Source of the DNA: Chloracidobacterium sp.
GTDB lineage: Bacteria > Acidobacteriota > Blastocatellia > Pyrinomonadales > Pyrinomonadaceae
Direction of reading: 5' to 3'
DNA length: 64,000 nt
NCBI GenBank assembly: GCA_016711345.1
Contig: JADJTD010000001.1
Span: forward strand, 2,852,001 to 2,916,000
The notes under the pieces are model-generated. The model worked only from the letters and a program-made list of their open reading frames with translations. It searched no databases and was not told where the DNA came from. Positions 25,702-35,196 of the stretch are shown here, piece after piece (positions within the stretch are counted from its first letter, which is position 1; the number at the start of each line of letters is the position of its first letter). A program made the position numbers and the translations under genes.

Positions 25702-27600
25702 ATGTGCGGAATCGCGGGCTTTATTTCAAAAACTAACGGCCGCACGGAAGAACGCGCTGCGTTGCTCGATGCGATGTGCCGCGTCATCACCTATCGCGGA
25801 CCGGACGAACAGGGAACTGCCGTGGTAGGCCGAGCGGCGATGGGCATGCGTCGGTTGTCGATCATCGATCTCGCGAACGGCCAGCAGCCTGTCTATAACG
25901 GCGAACGTACAAAGCTGATCGTTTTTAACGGTGAGATCTACAATTATCGTGAGCTGAAAAAAGATCTTGAATCACGCGGCTACAAATTCAGAACGAACTC
26001 TGACACCGAGACGATCATTCACTCTTACGAAGAATTTGGCGAGGATTGTGTGCTGCATCTGCGCGGAATGTTTGCGTTTGCGATCTGGGATGTCGAGGAG
26101 CAAAGCTTGTTTGTGGCGCGCGACCGCGTTGGTAAAAAGCCTATGTTCTACACAATGACGGCTAGTGGCGAATTTGTCTTTGGTTCCGAGATGAAGGTGC
26201 TTCTTGAACACGGCGGCGTAACCCGTGAGATCGATCATGGTGCTCTAGATTCCTATCTGTCATTCGGCTATGTGCCGGAAGAACTGTGTATCTTCAAGGG
26301 CGTCAAAAAACTTGAGCCGGGACATTTTCTTACCTTCAAGAACGGCGAGATACGAACAGAGAAATATTGGGATTTCGATTTTGCAGGTGAACTGCTTACA
26401 ACGGGCGAAGATGAGGTTGCTGCCGATCTTTACGACAAGCTGCGAGACGCGGTCGGTGTCAGATTGATCTCCGAAGTTCCACTGGGAGCGTTTCTTTCGG
26501 GTGGTGTTGATTCGAGCGCAGTCGTTGGCTTGATGTCGCAGATAATGGACCAGCCGGTAAAGACGTTTTCTATCGGATTTAATGAAGACAGTTTTGACGA
26601 ATTGAAGTATGCGCGCCTTGCCGCCACTCATTTTAATACCGAGCATCACGAATTTACTTTGACTCCGGATTTTGTCAATGTCGTCGATGACCTCGTTTGG
26701 CATTTTGACGAGCCGTTTGCTGATTCGTCTGCTTTGCCGACGTATATGGTGTCGAAAATGGCACGCGAACACGTTACGGTTGTTCTATCTGGTGACGGCG
26801 GTGACGAACTTTTCGGAGGCTACACACGATATGTCACCGACCGAAATCGTAGCGGCCTTGAGGGGTTACCTCGTGCGGTTAGAGAAAAACTGCTGCGTCC
26901 GTTAAGCGAGGCATTGCCCCATGGAGCCTTTGGCAAGAATTATCTTTTTAATATCTCGCTCGACGCGGCCGGCCGTTACATCGACAGCATCTCGCATTTT
27001 AACGGGCCGCGAAAACGCAAACTATATTCAAACGAGATCAGGACAAAAATGAACGGAAGCTTCCTGCGTGGCGAGAAATTATTTCGTCAGATCGCAGGTA
27101 GTGTGACAACAGATGAGCAGCTCGAAAATTTACTGTATCTGGACAGCAAAACCTATCTGCCAAGCGATATTTTGACCAAGGTTGATCGAATGAGCATGGC
27201 GTCGTCGCTGGAGACGCGAAGCCCGCTGCTCGATCACAAATTGATCGAATATGTGACGCGAATTCCATCCTCGATGAAGCTTAAGGGAAGGGAAACAAAA
27301 TACATTTTCAAAAAAGCGATCAGCGATCTGGTGCCGCGTGAAATACTACATCGAGAAAAGCAAGGCTTTGGCGTGCCGATCAACGAATGGATCAATCTTC
27401 AGTTAAAAGACCGAATTACGAGTGACCTGTCAGACAGCCGCTTTATGTCACGCGGATATTTTGAACCTAAATATGTCAGCCTGCTTCTCGACGAACATCG
27501 ACGAGGACGACGCGATCATTCACATGCGTTGTGGACACTGTGGATGTTAGAGCTTTGGCACCGGCGATATATCGATGATACTTCTTCTTTTTCGAAATAG
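25702..27600 (+). CDS. Asparagine synthase-type amidotransferase 1
   Basis: A 632-residue glutamine-hydrolysing AsnB-like enzyme. Class II glutaminase domain: Cys2 in MCGIAGF, RGPDEQG, FNGEIYNYRELK. ATP-pyrophosphatase domain: SGGVDSS (266-272), then SGDGGDELFGGY and LETRSPLLDHKL. EPS clusters of the exosortase type carry such amidotransferases, which are thought to amidate sugar acids or make an unusual amide, rather than serve free asparagine synthesis. It begins two bases after the flippase stop. A second member lies at 35197; the two differ along their length and are not a recent copy. Confidence 0.9.
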   Translation: MCGIAGFISKTNGRTEERAALLDAMCRVITYRGPDEQGTAVVGRAAMGMRRLSIIDLANGQQPVYNGERTKLIVFNGEIYNYRELKKDLESRGYKFRTNSDTETIIHSYEEFGEDCVLHLRGMFAFAIWDVEEQSLFVARDRVGKKPMFYTMTASGEFVFGSEMKVLLEHGGVTREIDHGALDSYLSFGYVPEELCIFKGVKKLEPGHFLTFKNGEIRTEKYWDFDFAGELLTTGEDEVAADLYDKLRDAVGVRLISEVPLGAFLSGGVDSSAVVGLMSQIMDQPVKTFSIGFNEDSFDELKYARLAATHFNTEHHEFTLTPDFVNVVDDLVWHFDEPFADSSALPTYMVSKMAREHVTVVLSGDGGDELFGGYTRYVTDRNRSGLEGLPRAVREKLLRPLSEALPHGAFGKNYLFNISLDAAGRYIDSISHFNGPRKRKLYSNEIRTKMNGSFLRGEKLFRQIAGSVTTDEQLENLLYLDSKTYLPSDILTKVDRMSMASSLETRSPLLDHKLIEYVTRIPSSMKLKGRETKYIFKKAISDLVPREILHREKQGFGVPINEWINLQLKDRITSDLSDSRFMSRGYFEPKYVSLLLDEHRRGRRDHSHALWTLWMLELWHRRYIDDTSSFSK

Positions 27601-27653
27601 ATTTCTAGTCATCTCCTGGCCAGAAGCTAGTGGCTGGAAGTTTTACCCTGATA

Positions 27654-28805
27654 ATGACCTCAAACGACACATCATTTAGTACCAAACTTCGCTGGAATCT
27701 TCCGTGGCTGGCGCGTTATCCGTTGTCGCGTGCGGCGTCGTTTCTTGAACAGACGGCATTCGAGAAAAAGCACCTTATCATCACAGTTGCCAATCATTTT
27801 GAGCCCGGCTGGAGTGAGAACGGAGTGCTAGATCATAAGGCGCAGATGACCCGCCTAAAGGCTTACCACAAAATGGCGCGTGAAACGGGCGAAGCTGTTC
27901 GCGATGTTGACGGCACAAAGTTTCGACATACGAATTTTTATCCGGCAGAGCAGTATCATCCAGAGGTTCTCGACATTCTGACCGAGATGCAAAGCGAAGG
28001 GCTCGGCGAAGTTGAAGTGCATCTTCATCACGGCGTAAAACGGCCGGACACTGCGAAAAATTTGCGACAAACGCTGACTGATTTTCGCGATACGCTCGCC
28101 GACAAGCACAAATGTCTATCGCAAATGGACGGGGCAGGCAATCCGATGTACGCTTTTGTTCACGGTAACCTTGCTCTTGCAAATTCCTGTGGTGGACGTT
28201 TTTGCGGCGTTGATAATGAGATGGAGATCCTGCGTGACACCGGCTGCTATGCCGATATGACGCTGCCTTCGGCTCCGGATCAATCCCAGGTGGCCGTTAT
28301 CAATCAGGTTTATGAATGTGCTTTGCCGATAAACGAATCCGCGCCACACAGACGCGGCCATCGCGTGTCGACAAATGGAAACGCACCTCAATTGCCGCTG
28401 ATCTTTACAGGACCGTTAGTATTTAACTGGACGCGGCGGATCAACGGCTTGCCCGTTCCGAGAATCGATGACGGAGCACTCACTGCAAATCAAACGCTCG
28501 ATGCCGAACGATTTAGCCGATGGAGGTCGGCTAACGTAACCGTTAAGGGCAAGTCCGATTGGGTGTTCATCAAATTGTATTGTCACGGCTTTTTCGACCA
28601 TGACCAGTCGGTATGTATCGGTGAAGACGCGAAACGTTTTTTTGACGGGATCGTTGAGGAATCGGAAAAGTCGGGGGCATTCAAAGTCCATTTTGCGACT
28701 GCACGTGAAGCTTTTAACATCGCCCTTGCCGCGATTGACGGCAAAGGAGGTGACCCAAATGATCACCGAAGTTATCGGTTGAGATCAATAATGCAAAACG
28801 GCTAA
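27654..28805 (+). CDS. Polysaccharide deacetylase-like protein
   Basis: ATG 27654 is preferred to the GTG at 27630. The 383-residue protein has no signal peptide. It shows elements reminiscent of the NodB (CE4) TIM-barrel fold: a first strand LIITVANHFEP, a metal-binding-like VEVHLHHG, and FVHGNLALANSC followed by a GCYADMTLPSAP segment. The usual TFDDG motif is not present, replaced by ANHFEP. Such divergent relatives occur in exosortase EPS loci. It may remove acetyl groups from EPS precursors or have lost that activity. Family assignment is tentative. Confidence 0.6.
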   Translation: MTSNDTSFSTKLRWNLPWLARYPLSRAASFLEQTAFEKKHLIITVANHFEPGWSENGVLDHKAQMTRLKAYHKMARETGEAVRDVDGTKFRHTNFYPAEQYHPEVLDILTEMQSEGLGEVEVHLHHGVKRPDTAKNLRQTLTDFRDTLADKHKCLSQMDGAGNPMYAFVHGNLALANSCGGRFCGVDNEMEILRDTGCYADMTLPSAPDQSQVAVINQVYECALPINESAPHRRGHRVSTNGNAPQLPLIFTGPLVFNWTRRINGLPVPRIDDGALTANQTLDAERFSRWRSANVTVKGKSDWVFIKLYCHGFFDHDQSVCIGEDAKRFFDGIVEESEKSGAFKVHFATAREAFNIALAAIDGKGGDPNDHRSYRLRSIMQNG

Positions 28806-28832
28806 AAATAGGGAATTAACGAAGGGTGTATT

Positions 28833-31277
28833 ATGGCAGTTGAGGTGATGGGCAAGCCACTAGAAAAAATGAAGCGGATACGTAGCTTAGATGAGATACT
28901 CACTCGCGGCGGACAGGCGTTTTCTGTGTACCGTGAACAAGTACTTGGTGGAGCTGATATTCCGACAGACGAAGAATTCGTGCGGCTGATCGACGCAGGG
29001 CAGTTTGGAAAGGCTCCGATCATTGCAGAAAGTCTCTGGCAAAAATTTTATAATAATGGCGATAAGCATTTCTTTCCACCTCTTTGTGATCCCGAATCCT
29101 CAGCATCATCATTCAGGATAATATTTGGCGAAAAGTCTGCGGAACATTTCATTGATGCCGCCAATAGAATTGTAGATGGCAAGATCGATCTGCTTGGTCT
29201 AAAAGATCTCAATATTGGAATTGATGTTGACTGGCATCGTGAGCCGCTTTCAGGCAAACGGTCACCGCTGAAACACTGGAAAGACTTCGACGATCTGGAC
29301 TCCACGGAAACAGGCAATAAAAAGATCATCTGGGAACTCAATCGGCACCAGCATTTCTTTACGCTTGGTGTCGCTTTCTGCCTAACAAATGACGAGCGTT
29401 TTGGAGTTGCTTTTGCCGAACATCTTGAATCGTGGATGGAACAGAATCCGCCGGGAATGGGTGTTAATTGGTCGAGCAGTCTTGAGATATCATTTCGTGC
29501 AATGTCATGGATCTGGGCTTTTCATTTGTTTAAGAATTCCGATCACTTTACGCCGGAGCTTTTCAAAAAGGCAACCAAATATCTATATCTGCAAGGCCGT
29601 CACATAGAGCAATATTTATCAAAATATTACAGTCCGAACACGCATCTCACTGGTGAAGGACTGGGCCTGTATTATCTCGGCACGCAGCTTCCATTCTTTG
29701 AGCGGGCCAAAGATTGGAAAAAAGTCGGGGAAGATATTCTGCTCGCCGAAATAGAGAAACAAATACTTCCCGACGGCGTTTATTTTGAACAAAGCACTTG
29801 GTACCAACGCTACACGGTTGACTTCTTTTCGCATTTCGCCATTTTGAGATCGCTTTCTGACGAGTCGCCAGCTACACCTGATATGGAAAATCGTCTGCAG
29901 AAGGCGTTCGAATGTATGGGACATTTTACGCTGCCGAATAGACACACACCGCTGATCGGTGATGATGATGGCGGAAGAATGTTGCCGCTTACAGATGCTG
30001 AGCCGGATGATTTTCGCGGTTCGCTTGCAGTAGGAGCTGCTTTGTTTCATCGCGGCGATCTTAAGTACATTGCAGGTAAAGCCAGTCCGGAGTTGTTTTG
30101 GTTGATGGGGCCGGAAGGAATACAAAAATATGAATCTATCGAAGAAGCGGAACCGACTGATGGGTCAATAGATTTTGCGGATGGGGGTTATTGCGTAATG
30201 CGCGACGGCTATGATGAAACGGACAATTACCTCATCGTCGATTGCGGTGAGGTTGGTTCCCTCTCGGCCGGCCACGGTCACGCTGACGCCCTTTCGATAG
30301 AAGTTGCTCTGCAAGGTAAAAGCCTCTTTGTTGATCCAGGTACCTACAGTTATCACGAATCGAGCGAGGCGCGAGACCACTTTAGGTCGAGCATGGCACA
30401 TAACACGATCTCAATTAATGGTCGTTCGTCATCAGAGCCGGGCAATGCTTTTGGCTGGAAAACTCGTGCGGACTGCCATCGAAAAGAGTGGATTTCGGAA
30501 GAGCGTTTTGACTTTTTCGAAGGCTCTCACGACGGCTACGAGCGGCTCATTAATGGTGCGACGCATACGCGAAGCATATTGTTTCTAAAAGGCGACTACT
30601 GGATAATGCGTGACCTTGTGGAAACGACCGGCGAACATGATTTTTCGCTGAATTTTCAATATAGCCCAGACCGCAAACCTCAGATCTCCGAGAATGGCGG
30701 TTGGGTAAGTGACGACTCGCATCGAATGTTTACATTTGGCGACAGCGGAATATGGCGGCAAGCGGACAGCTTTGTCTCGAAGAATCATGGCGATAAAGTG
30801 GACGCGACTTCAATCAAATTCCTGTCGCGAGGTAACGGTACGCAGGAATTTTTCACATTCATATTACCCGTCGCTGAAGGTGTCGAAGCTCCCGAAGTAT
30901 TTGAAGTTTCAATACAAGCCGGACGTGCTTTTGTAATAAAATATAATGGATACACCGACGCATTTATCTTTAACGAAGTTAGCGATCAATATATTGAAAC
31001 AGGTGCGTTTGATTCTAATTTCAAATACTCTTGGGCACGCATTCGACAGGACGAAACTACACCGGACGAGTTTGTTTTGATCGACGGCAGCGGATTGCGA
31101 ATTGGTGAGCATGAGATTTTCGATGAGTCGCAGATTCCGTTTGCTTCGGCCAGGCGAATGGGCAACGAGCTTTATATCAAGACGGACGAAGGCCGCCACA
31201 CAGCTTCGCTCGGACCTGCTGAACGAAGGCAAGGTGACCGACGGCAAACGTCATCTGACCGTCGCTCCTCTAAGTGA
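28833..31277 (+). CDS. Heparinase II/III-family polysaccharide lyase-like protein
   Basis: An 814-residue protein with the alpha-toroid N-terminal domain (WELNRHQHFFTLG, NWSSSLEISFRAMSW, YSPNTHLTGEGLGLYYLG) and the C-terminal beta-sheet domain (SAGHGHADALSIEVALQGK, FVDPGTYSYH, FRSSMAHNTISING) of heparinase II/III. Polysaccharide lyases of this type cleave uronic-acid-containing chains by beta-elimination. No signal peptide is visible, so it may act in the cytoplasm or depend on a non-classical route. In EPS loci, such proteins are thought to trim or modify the product. It overlaps the next gene by four bases. Confidence 0.9.
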   Translation: MAVEVMGKPLEKMKRIRSLDEILTRGGQAFSVYREQVLGGADIPTDEEFVRLIDAGQFGKAPIIAESLWQKFYNNGDKHFFPPLCDPESSASSFRIIFGEKSAEHFIDAANRIVDGKIDLLGLKDLNIGIDVDWHREPLSGKRSPLKHWKDFDDLDSTETGNKKIIWELNRHQHFFTLGVAFCLTNDERFGVAFAEHLESWMEQNPPGMGVNWSSSLEISFRAMSWIWAFHLFKNSDHFTPELFKKATKYLYLQGRHIEQYLSKYYSPNTHLTGEGLGLYYLGTQLPFFERAKDWKKVGEDILLAEIEKQILPDGVYFEQSTWYQRYTVDFFSHFAILRSLSDESPATPDMENRLQKAFECMGHFTLPNRHTPLIGDDDGGRMLPLTDAEPDDFRGSLAVGAALFHRGDLKYIAGKASPELFWLMGPEGIQKYESIEEAEPTDGSIDFADGGYCVMRDGYDETDNYLIVDCGEVGSLSAGHGHADALSIEVALQGKSLFVDPGTYSYHESSEARDHFRSSMAHNTISINGRSSSEPGNAFGWKTRADCHRKEWISEERFDFFEGSHDGYERLINGATHTRSILFLKGDYWIMRDLVETTGEHDFSLNFQYSPDRKPQISENGGWVSDDSHRMFTFGDSGIWRQADSFVSKNHGDKVDATSIKFLSRGNGTQEFFTFILPVAEGVEAPEVFEVSIQAGRAFVIKYNGYTDAFIFNEVSDQYIETGAFDSNFKYSWARIRQDETTPDEFVLIDGSGLRIGEHEIFDESQIPFASARRMGNELYIKTDEGRHTASLGPAERRQGDRRQTSSDRRSSK

Positions 31278-32413
31278 AGAAAAAAGTCTTACATCTTATC
31301 GGCAGCTTTTATCAAGGCGGCTCGGAACGTCAGGCTGTAAACCTTGTAAAGCTTTTGAACAACGAAGGTTCGTATAATGTATTTGCGGCGACGTTAAATA
31401 ACGCAGGAGTTTTGCGAGCTGAGATCGAGACAGTTGGGTTGCCGGACATTCCCGAATTTCCACTCACGTCTTTTTACGATGTGAACTTTGTTTGTCAGGT
31501 GCGACGCTGCGTCAAATATTTGCGTGACAATAAAATAGATATTGTTCACACACACGATTTTTATACCAACATCTTTGGAATGACTGCGGCACGAATCGCG
31601 GGCGTGCCGGTTCGCATTGCATCAAAACGCGAAACCGGTGGAATGCGTTCGGGAACTCAGAAGCTTATCGAGAAGATAGCTTTCGGACAAGCACATGCGA
31701 TCATTGCCAATTCCACCGCAGTTTGCGACTACCTCACAGAGTCTGCGATCAAGCGGGACAAGGTACATATTATTTACAATGGTATCGATGTTGACCAGTT
31801 TGATATCGTCAATAGAGATCGTGCATCAACCTGCAATAAACTTGGCATTCCACATGACAAAAATATTTGTTTCATCACGATAGTTGCGAATCTGCGCCAT
31901 TGTGTGAAAAATGTTCCGATGCATCTTCGTGCGGCAAAGCGGGTAATAGAAAATCAACGCGATGTTCACTTTGTGATTGCCGGCGAAGGTGAACTTGAGG
32001 CACAGTTGCAAGAGTCAGCGAGGCTTTCGGGGATCGCAGACAATGTTCATTTTATTGGCAGGTGCGATGATGTGCCTGCGTTGCTTGGCGTCTCGTATGC
32101 GTGTGTGCTCACCTCGACGGCCGAAGGTTTTTCCAACTCTATACTCGAGTACATGGCTGCTGGAAAACCGGTAGTAGCAACAAATGTAGGCGGTGCGTCA
32201 GAGGCGATCATTGATGGGGAGACCGGATTTGTAGTTGCATCAAATGACGACGAAGCGATGGCAAATCACCTTATCGGACTTTTGAATGATAGGGCAAAAG
32301 GGTCTGCGTTCGGGGCAAAAGGAAGGCTCATTGTGGATGAAAAATTCTCACAGCAATCTCAGCTACAGGCGACCCTCGCACTATACAATTCACTTTTGAC
32401 GAAGAATAATTGA
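31274..32413 (+). CDS. Glycosyltransferase family 4 protein 1
   Basis: A 379-residue GT-B enzyme starting at GTG 31274, overlapping the upstream stop (GTGA). The N-terminal GSFYQGGSERQAVNLVKLL and the C-terminal block EGFSNSILEYMAAGKPVVAT with the E-x7-E pair and NVGGASEAI are hallmarks of GT4 retaining glycosyltransferases. It would add one sugar of the repeat unit on the cytoplasmic face. Followed directly by another GT4. Confidence 0.92.
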   Translation: MKKKVLHLIGSFYQGGSERQAVNLVKLLNNEGSYNVFAATLNNAGVLRAEIETVGLPDIPEFPLTSFYDVNFVCQVRRCVKYLRDNKIDIVHTHDFYTNIFGMTAARIAGVPVRIASKRETGGMRSGTQKLIEKIAFGQAHAIIANSTAVCDYLTESAIKRDKVHIIYNGIDVDQFDIVNRDRASTCNKLGIPHDKNICFITIVANLRHCVKNVPMHLRAAKRVIENQRDVHFVIAGEGELEAQLQESARLSGIADNVHFIGRCDDVPALLGVSYACVLTSTAEGFSNSILEYMAAGKPVVATNVGGASEAIIDGETGFVVASNDDEAMANHLIGLLNDRAKGSAFGAKGRLIVDEKFSQQSQLQATLALYNSLLTKNN

Positions 32414-33456
32414 TGCCGCTCCGCGTTTTACAACTTGGCCCGTATCCTCCGCCGGAAGGCGGCATAAGCCGAAATATGCTTGCGATCCGGGATGAGTTGT
32501 TCGCTCGCGGCCATAGCTGTTCGGTCATCGCAACATCGCAAAGCAGTCGTGCCGTTGAAGAACAGGATGTATATCATCCGGGTTCAGCGATTGAATTACT
32601 TCGGCTGCTCTCGTCGCTGAGGTTCGACATTCTGCATTTACATATCGGCGGTACTATCAGTCGTCGTGTTTTGGCCCTCGCGGCTGCGTGTGCGTTCTTT
32701 GGAAAAGGTAAGTGTGTTCTCACGCTGCATTCCGGTGCGTATCCATTGACCGATGAAGCGCAAAAAGCGTCTCCAAATACGATTCGCGGACATATCTTTC
32801 GACGGTTCTCTCGACTGGTCGCCGTCAATGAAGCGATTGCTGATGTTTTTCGGCGATATGGTATCTCTTCGGATCGGATAAAAGTTATACTTCCATATTC
32901 GCTGCGGCATCCTGATGAACAGATTGTGTTTCCAATGGAGCTTACGAACTTTTGCCAACGGCATTCGCCTGTTTTGCTCTCTGTTGGCGGCCTTGAAAAG
33001 GATTATGATCCGTTGATCCAGATCAACGCGATGAGAGATGTTCTGAGCGAATTTCAAAATGCAGGATTGATGATCGTTGGTGACGGATCAATGCGGGAAG
33101 AGGTCGAGTCTGCCGTTGCTGCGAGCGGATACGGTGAGAATATATTTCTAACCGGGAATATCGAGCACGCATTAACTCTGCATCTCATCAATGATGCTGA
33201 TATTGTCTTGCGTACGACGTTGTTTGACGGCGATGCTATTTCGATTCGGGAAGCATTGTTTCTAGGCACATCTGTGATCGCGACCGACACACATTCGCGG
33301 CCTGACGGTGTTCACTTGATCGGGATCGGTGACATAGATGCTCTTGTCAAAAAGATCAAACAGATCGTGCCGACAGAAAAACAAAAAAGTTTTAACTCCT
33401 CGCCGGACAATACAAACATCAAAGAAATTATTGATATCTACGAAGGATTGCTTTGA
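32413..33456 (+). CDS. Glycosyltransferase family 4 protein 2
   Basis: A 347-residue GT-B enzyme. ATG 32413 overlaps the upstream TGA by one base (TGATG). GPYPPPEGGISRNMLAIRDEL marks the N-terminal acceptor domain; only part is quoted here as PPPEGGISRNML. The donor domain carries SVGGLEKDYDPLIQ, FLTGNIEH and FDGDAISIREALFLGTSVIATD. The sequence fits GT4 but the E-x7-E pair is less canonical than in its neighbour. It is the last gene of the first + strand block; its stop abuts the stop of the convergent beta-helix gene. Confidence 0.88.
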   Translation: MPLRVLQLGPYPPPEGGISRNMLAIRDELFARGHSCSVIATSQSSRAVEEQDVYHPGSAIELLRLLSSLRFDILHLHIGGTISRRVLALAAACAFFGKGKCVLTLHSGAYPLTDEAQKASPNTIRGHIFRRFSRLVAVNEAIADVFRRYGISSDRIKVILPYSLRHPDEQIVFPMELTNFCQRHSPVLLSVGGLEKDYDPLIQINAMRDVLSEFQNAGLMIVGDGSMREEVESAVAASGYGENIFLTGNIEHALTLHLINDADIVLRTTLFDGDAISIREALFLGTSVIATDTHSRPDGVHLIGIGDIDALVKKIKQIVPTEKQKSFNSSPDNTNIKEIIDIYEGLL

Positions 33457-35070
33457 TCACCGTGACGCAGCGTGTTGCGGCGAAAGATCACTGCCTAGAT
33501 TTTTTCCGTTCCTGCCTTTAGCCCGAAACTTGCTGTTTGGGGCAAGTCGAAAATCCTTTAGTGAAGGATCAACGAATCCAATGTATGCGATGCCCGAAAC
33601 GATTTCGTTTCCGGATGGAAATGCGTAATCGCTAGTGGGAACACTGTTGAGATTCATAAAAACGTTGTTTTGAAACATCGATCTAGCGATGTCCGATGTG
33701 AGATCAATCGGGCCATGGATGCCGTAGTTGCCATGTCCGATAATGTTGTCAAGAAAGACAAAATTACGCGGCAAGGTACCGTAAAACGTTGTGATATTGC
33801 CGCTATTAAAGATTGTATTATTTGTAATCGTCACGTCCTCGCCATCTGTGATCTGAATAAAGTAACCGGAACCTTCAAAACCGTTTCCCCCGCCGAGATT
33901 CAAAAACAGGTTGTTCTCGATTGTGAGCTTTTTTAAGGTTTGGCTAGGATATGTGTCGTCCTTGCCAAGAATATTTATGCCTTCACCCGCACCGTCGATG
34001 ATGTTGTCCTTGATTAGAACATCCTCGATCGTTGAAAATGGCGCACCATTGTCCTGATTGCGAACAGTGATGCGAAATGCAGAGCCTTTCCAATTATTTG
34101 TAAGCAGATTTCCGATGAACTGCACACGTTTTGCGTTTTTGAGTTCCAAGATAGTTTTGACTGTGGCTTTGCCGTTCCACTCGGCGGGCTTGCTAAGATG
34201 ATTTCCCCGAACCTCAATATCCGTTGGAATGAGATCAACGGAATTTGGATCGGCACCGCCGAACATAATATTCTCTGCACCGCCCTCGATATAATTATTG
34301 ATAACACGCACGTTACGAGTGCCTGTCCAGCCGCAGATCCCTTGTGTCTCTTCGCCCGGAAACGCAAAGCCTTCGAAGTAGCTGTTTTTGATGATGGTGT
34401 TTGAGCTGTTCAGAGCCAAACCGCGACGGGTAGTGCCGGTCTTGTGCGGATGAAAATACGAACGGTCTATCTCAATATCATGCGGCAATTTGGCGGCCTG
34501 CGATTCGCCCGAGCCGAGCGTGACAAGGCCGTAATTATAAAACGAACTCGCCGCGGTGAATTCTATACCAATGAAGCGATAATGATGTGCACCGTTTGCG
34601 GCTGAGACAGCGGGACGACCTAGAATACCTGCGACTATTATTGCCATCGACGATCTTTGTGCCGGGCTTACTCGCTTGTCAACGGGCAGATCGCTTACTG
34701 CAGATGACTGAATTGTGACGAAATCGGTCAGCGGCTTATTTGGAAGATTGACCGTTCCTGAATATACTGCACCGGCTTGGAGTTCGACTATGTCGCCGCT
34801 GTTTGCTTTTTCGATGGCTGCTTGTACATTGCCGCCCGGCGGAACTTTGATGATTCTTTTTCCACCGCTTTCGGTGATCAATGGCTGTGGGCCAATAATG
34901 CCGAGCCTGCCAGAATACATGTCATATCCGAGGATCGAGGTCGCGACGAAAAAAAATGCAACAAAAACCAGCGCCCAAGGCCGCACTATTTTGCGTTGCC
35001 TGCGTCGGATCGTTTTATTTCTAACACTTACCGCATTTGCCGCCATTACATTTACCATAAAAGCCAACAT
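33457..35070 (-). CDS. Right-handed parallel beta-helix protein, membrane-anchored
   Basis: A 537-residue protein on the opposite strand to the island. A basic N-terminus (KTIRRRQRKIVRP) leads into one membrane helix, followed by an extracytoplasmic chain. ADSGGKR-like start then PPGGNVQAAIEKANSGDIVELQAG and repeated short strands with NxxIxxN/NNTIFN patterns indicate a parallel beta-helix of the pectate-lyase / C5-epimerase superfold. Such proteins bind, cleave or epimerise polysaccharides. No catalytic residues can be assigned with confidence. It sits between two EPS gene blocks, so a role in EPS modification is likely (inference). It shares a divergent 126-bp region with asnB2. Confidence 0.82.
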   Translation of the reverse strand: MLAFMVNVMAANAVSVRNKTIRRRQRKIVRPWALVFVAFFFVATSILGYDMYSGRLGIIGPQPLITESGGKRIIKVPPGGNVQAAIEKANSGDIVELQAGAVYSGTVNLPNKPLTDFVTIQSSAVSDLPVDKRVSPAQRSSMAIIVAGILGRPAVSAANGAHHYRFIGIEFTAASSFYNYGLVTLGSGESQAAKLPHDIEIDRSYFHPHKTGTTRRGLALNSSNTIIKNSYFEGFAFPGEETQGICGWTGTRNVRVINNYIEGGAENIMFGGADPNSVDLIPTDIEVRGNHLSKPAEWNGKATVKTILELKNAKRVQFIGNLLTNNWKGSAFRITVRNQDNGAPFSTIEDVLIKDNIIDGAGEGINILGKDDTYPSQTLKKLTIENNLFLNLGGGNGFEGSGYFIQITDGEDVTITNNTIFNSGNITTFYGTLPRNFVFLDNIIGHGNYGIHGPIDLTSDIARSMFQNNVFMNLNSVPTSDYAFPSGNEIVSGIAYIGFVDPSLKDFRLAPNSKFRAKGRNGKNLGSDLSPQHAASR

Positions 35071-35196
35071 GGCTATAAACGACTAAAGATGGCCAAAATC
35101 CACTCTTAGAATACATAGAAAAATTTGTAAATAGGGGCTTATTCTCACTTTCTTTAGTCACAACCGCCCGCTACAGCTGGTGGTTCTGACAAAATC

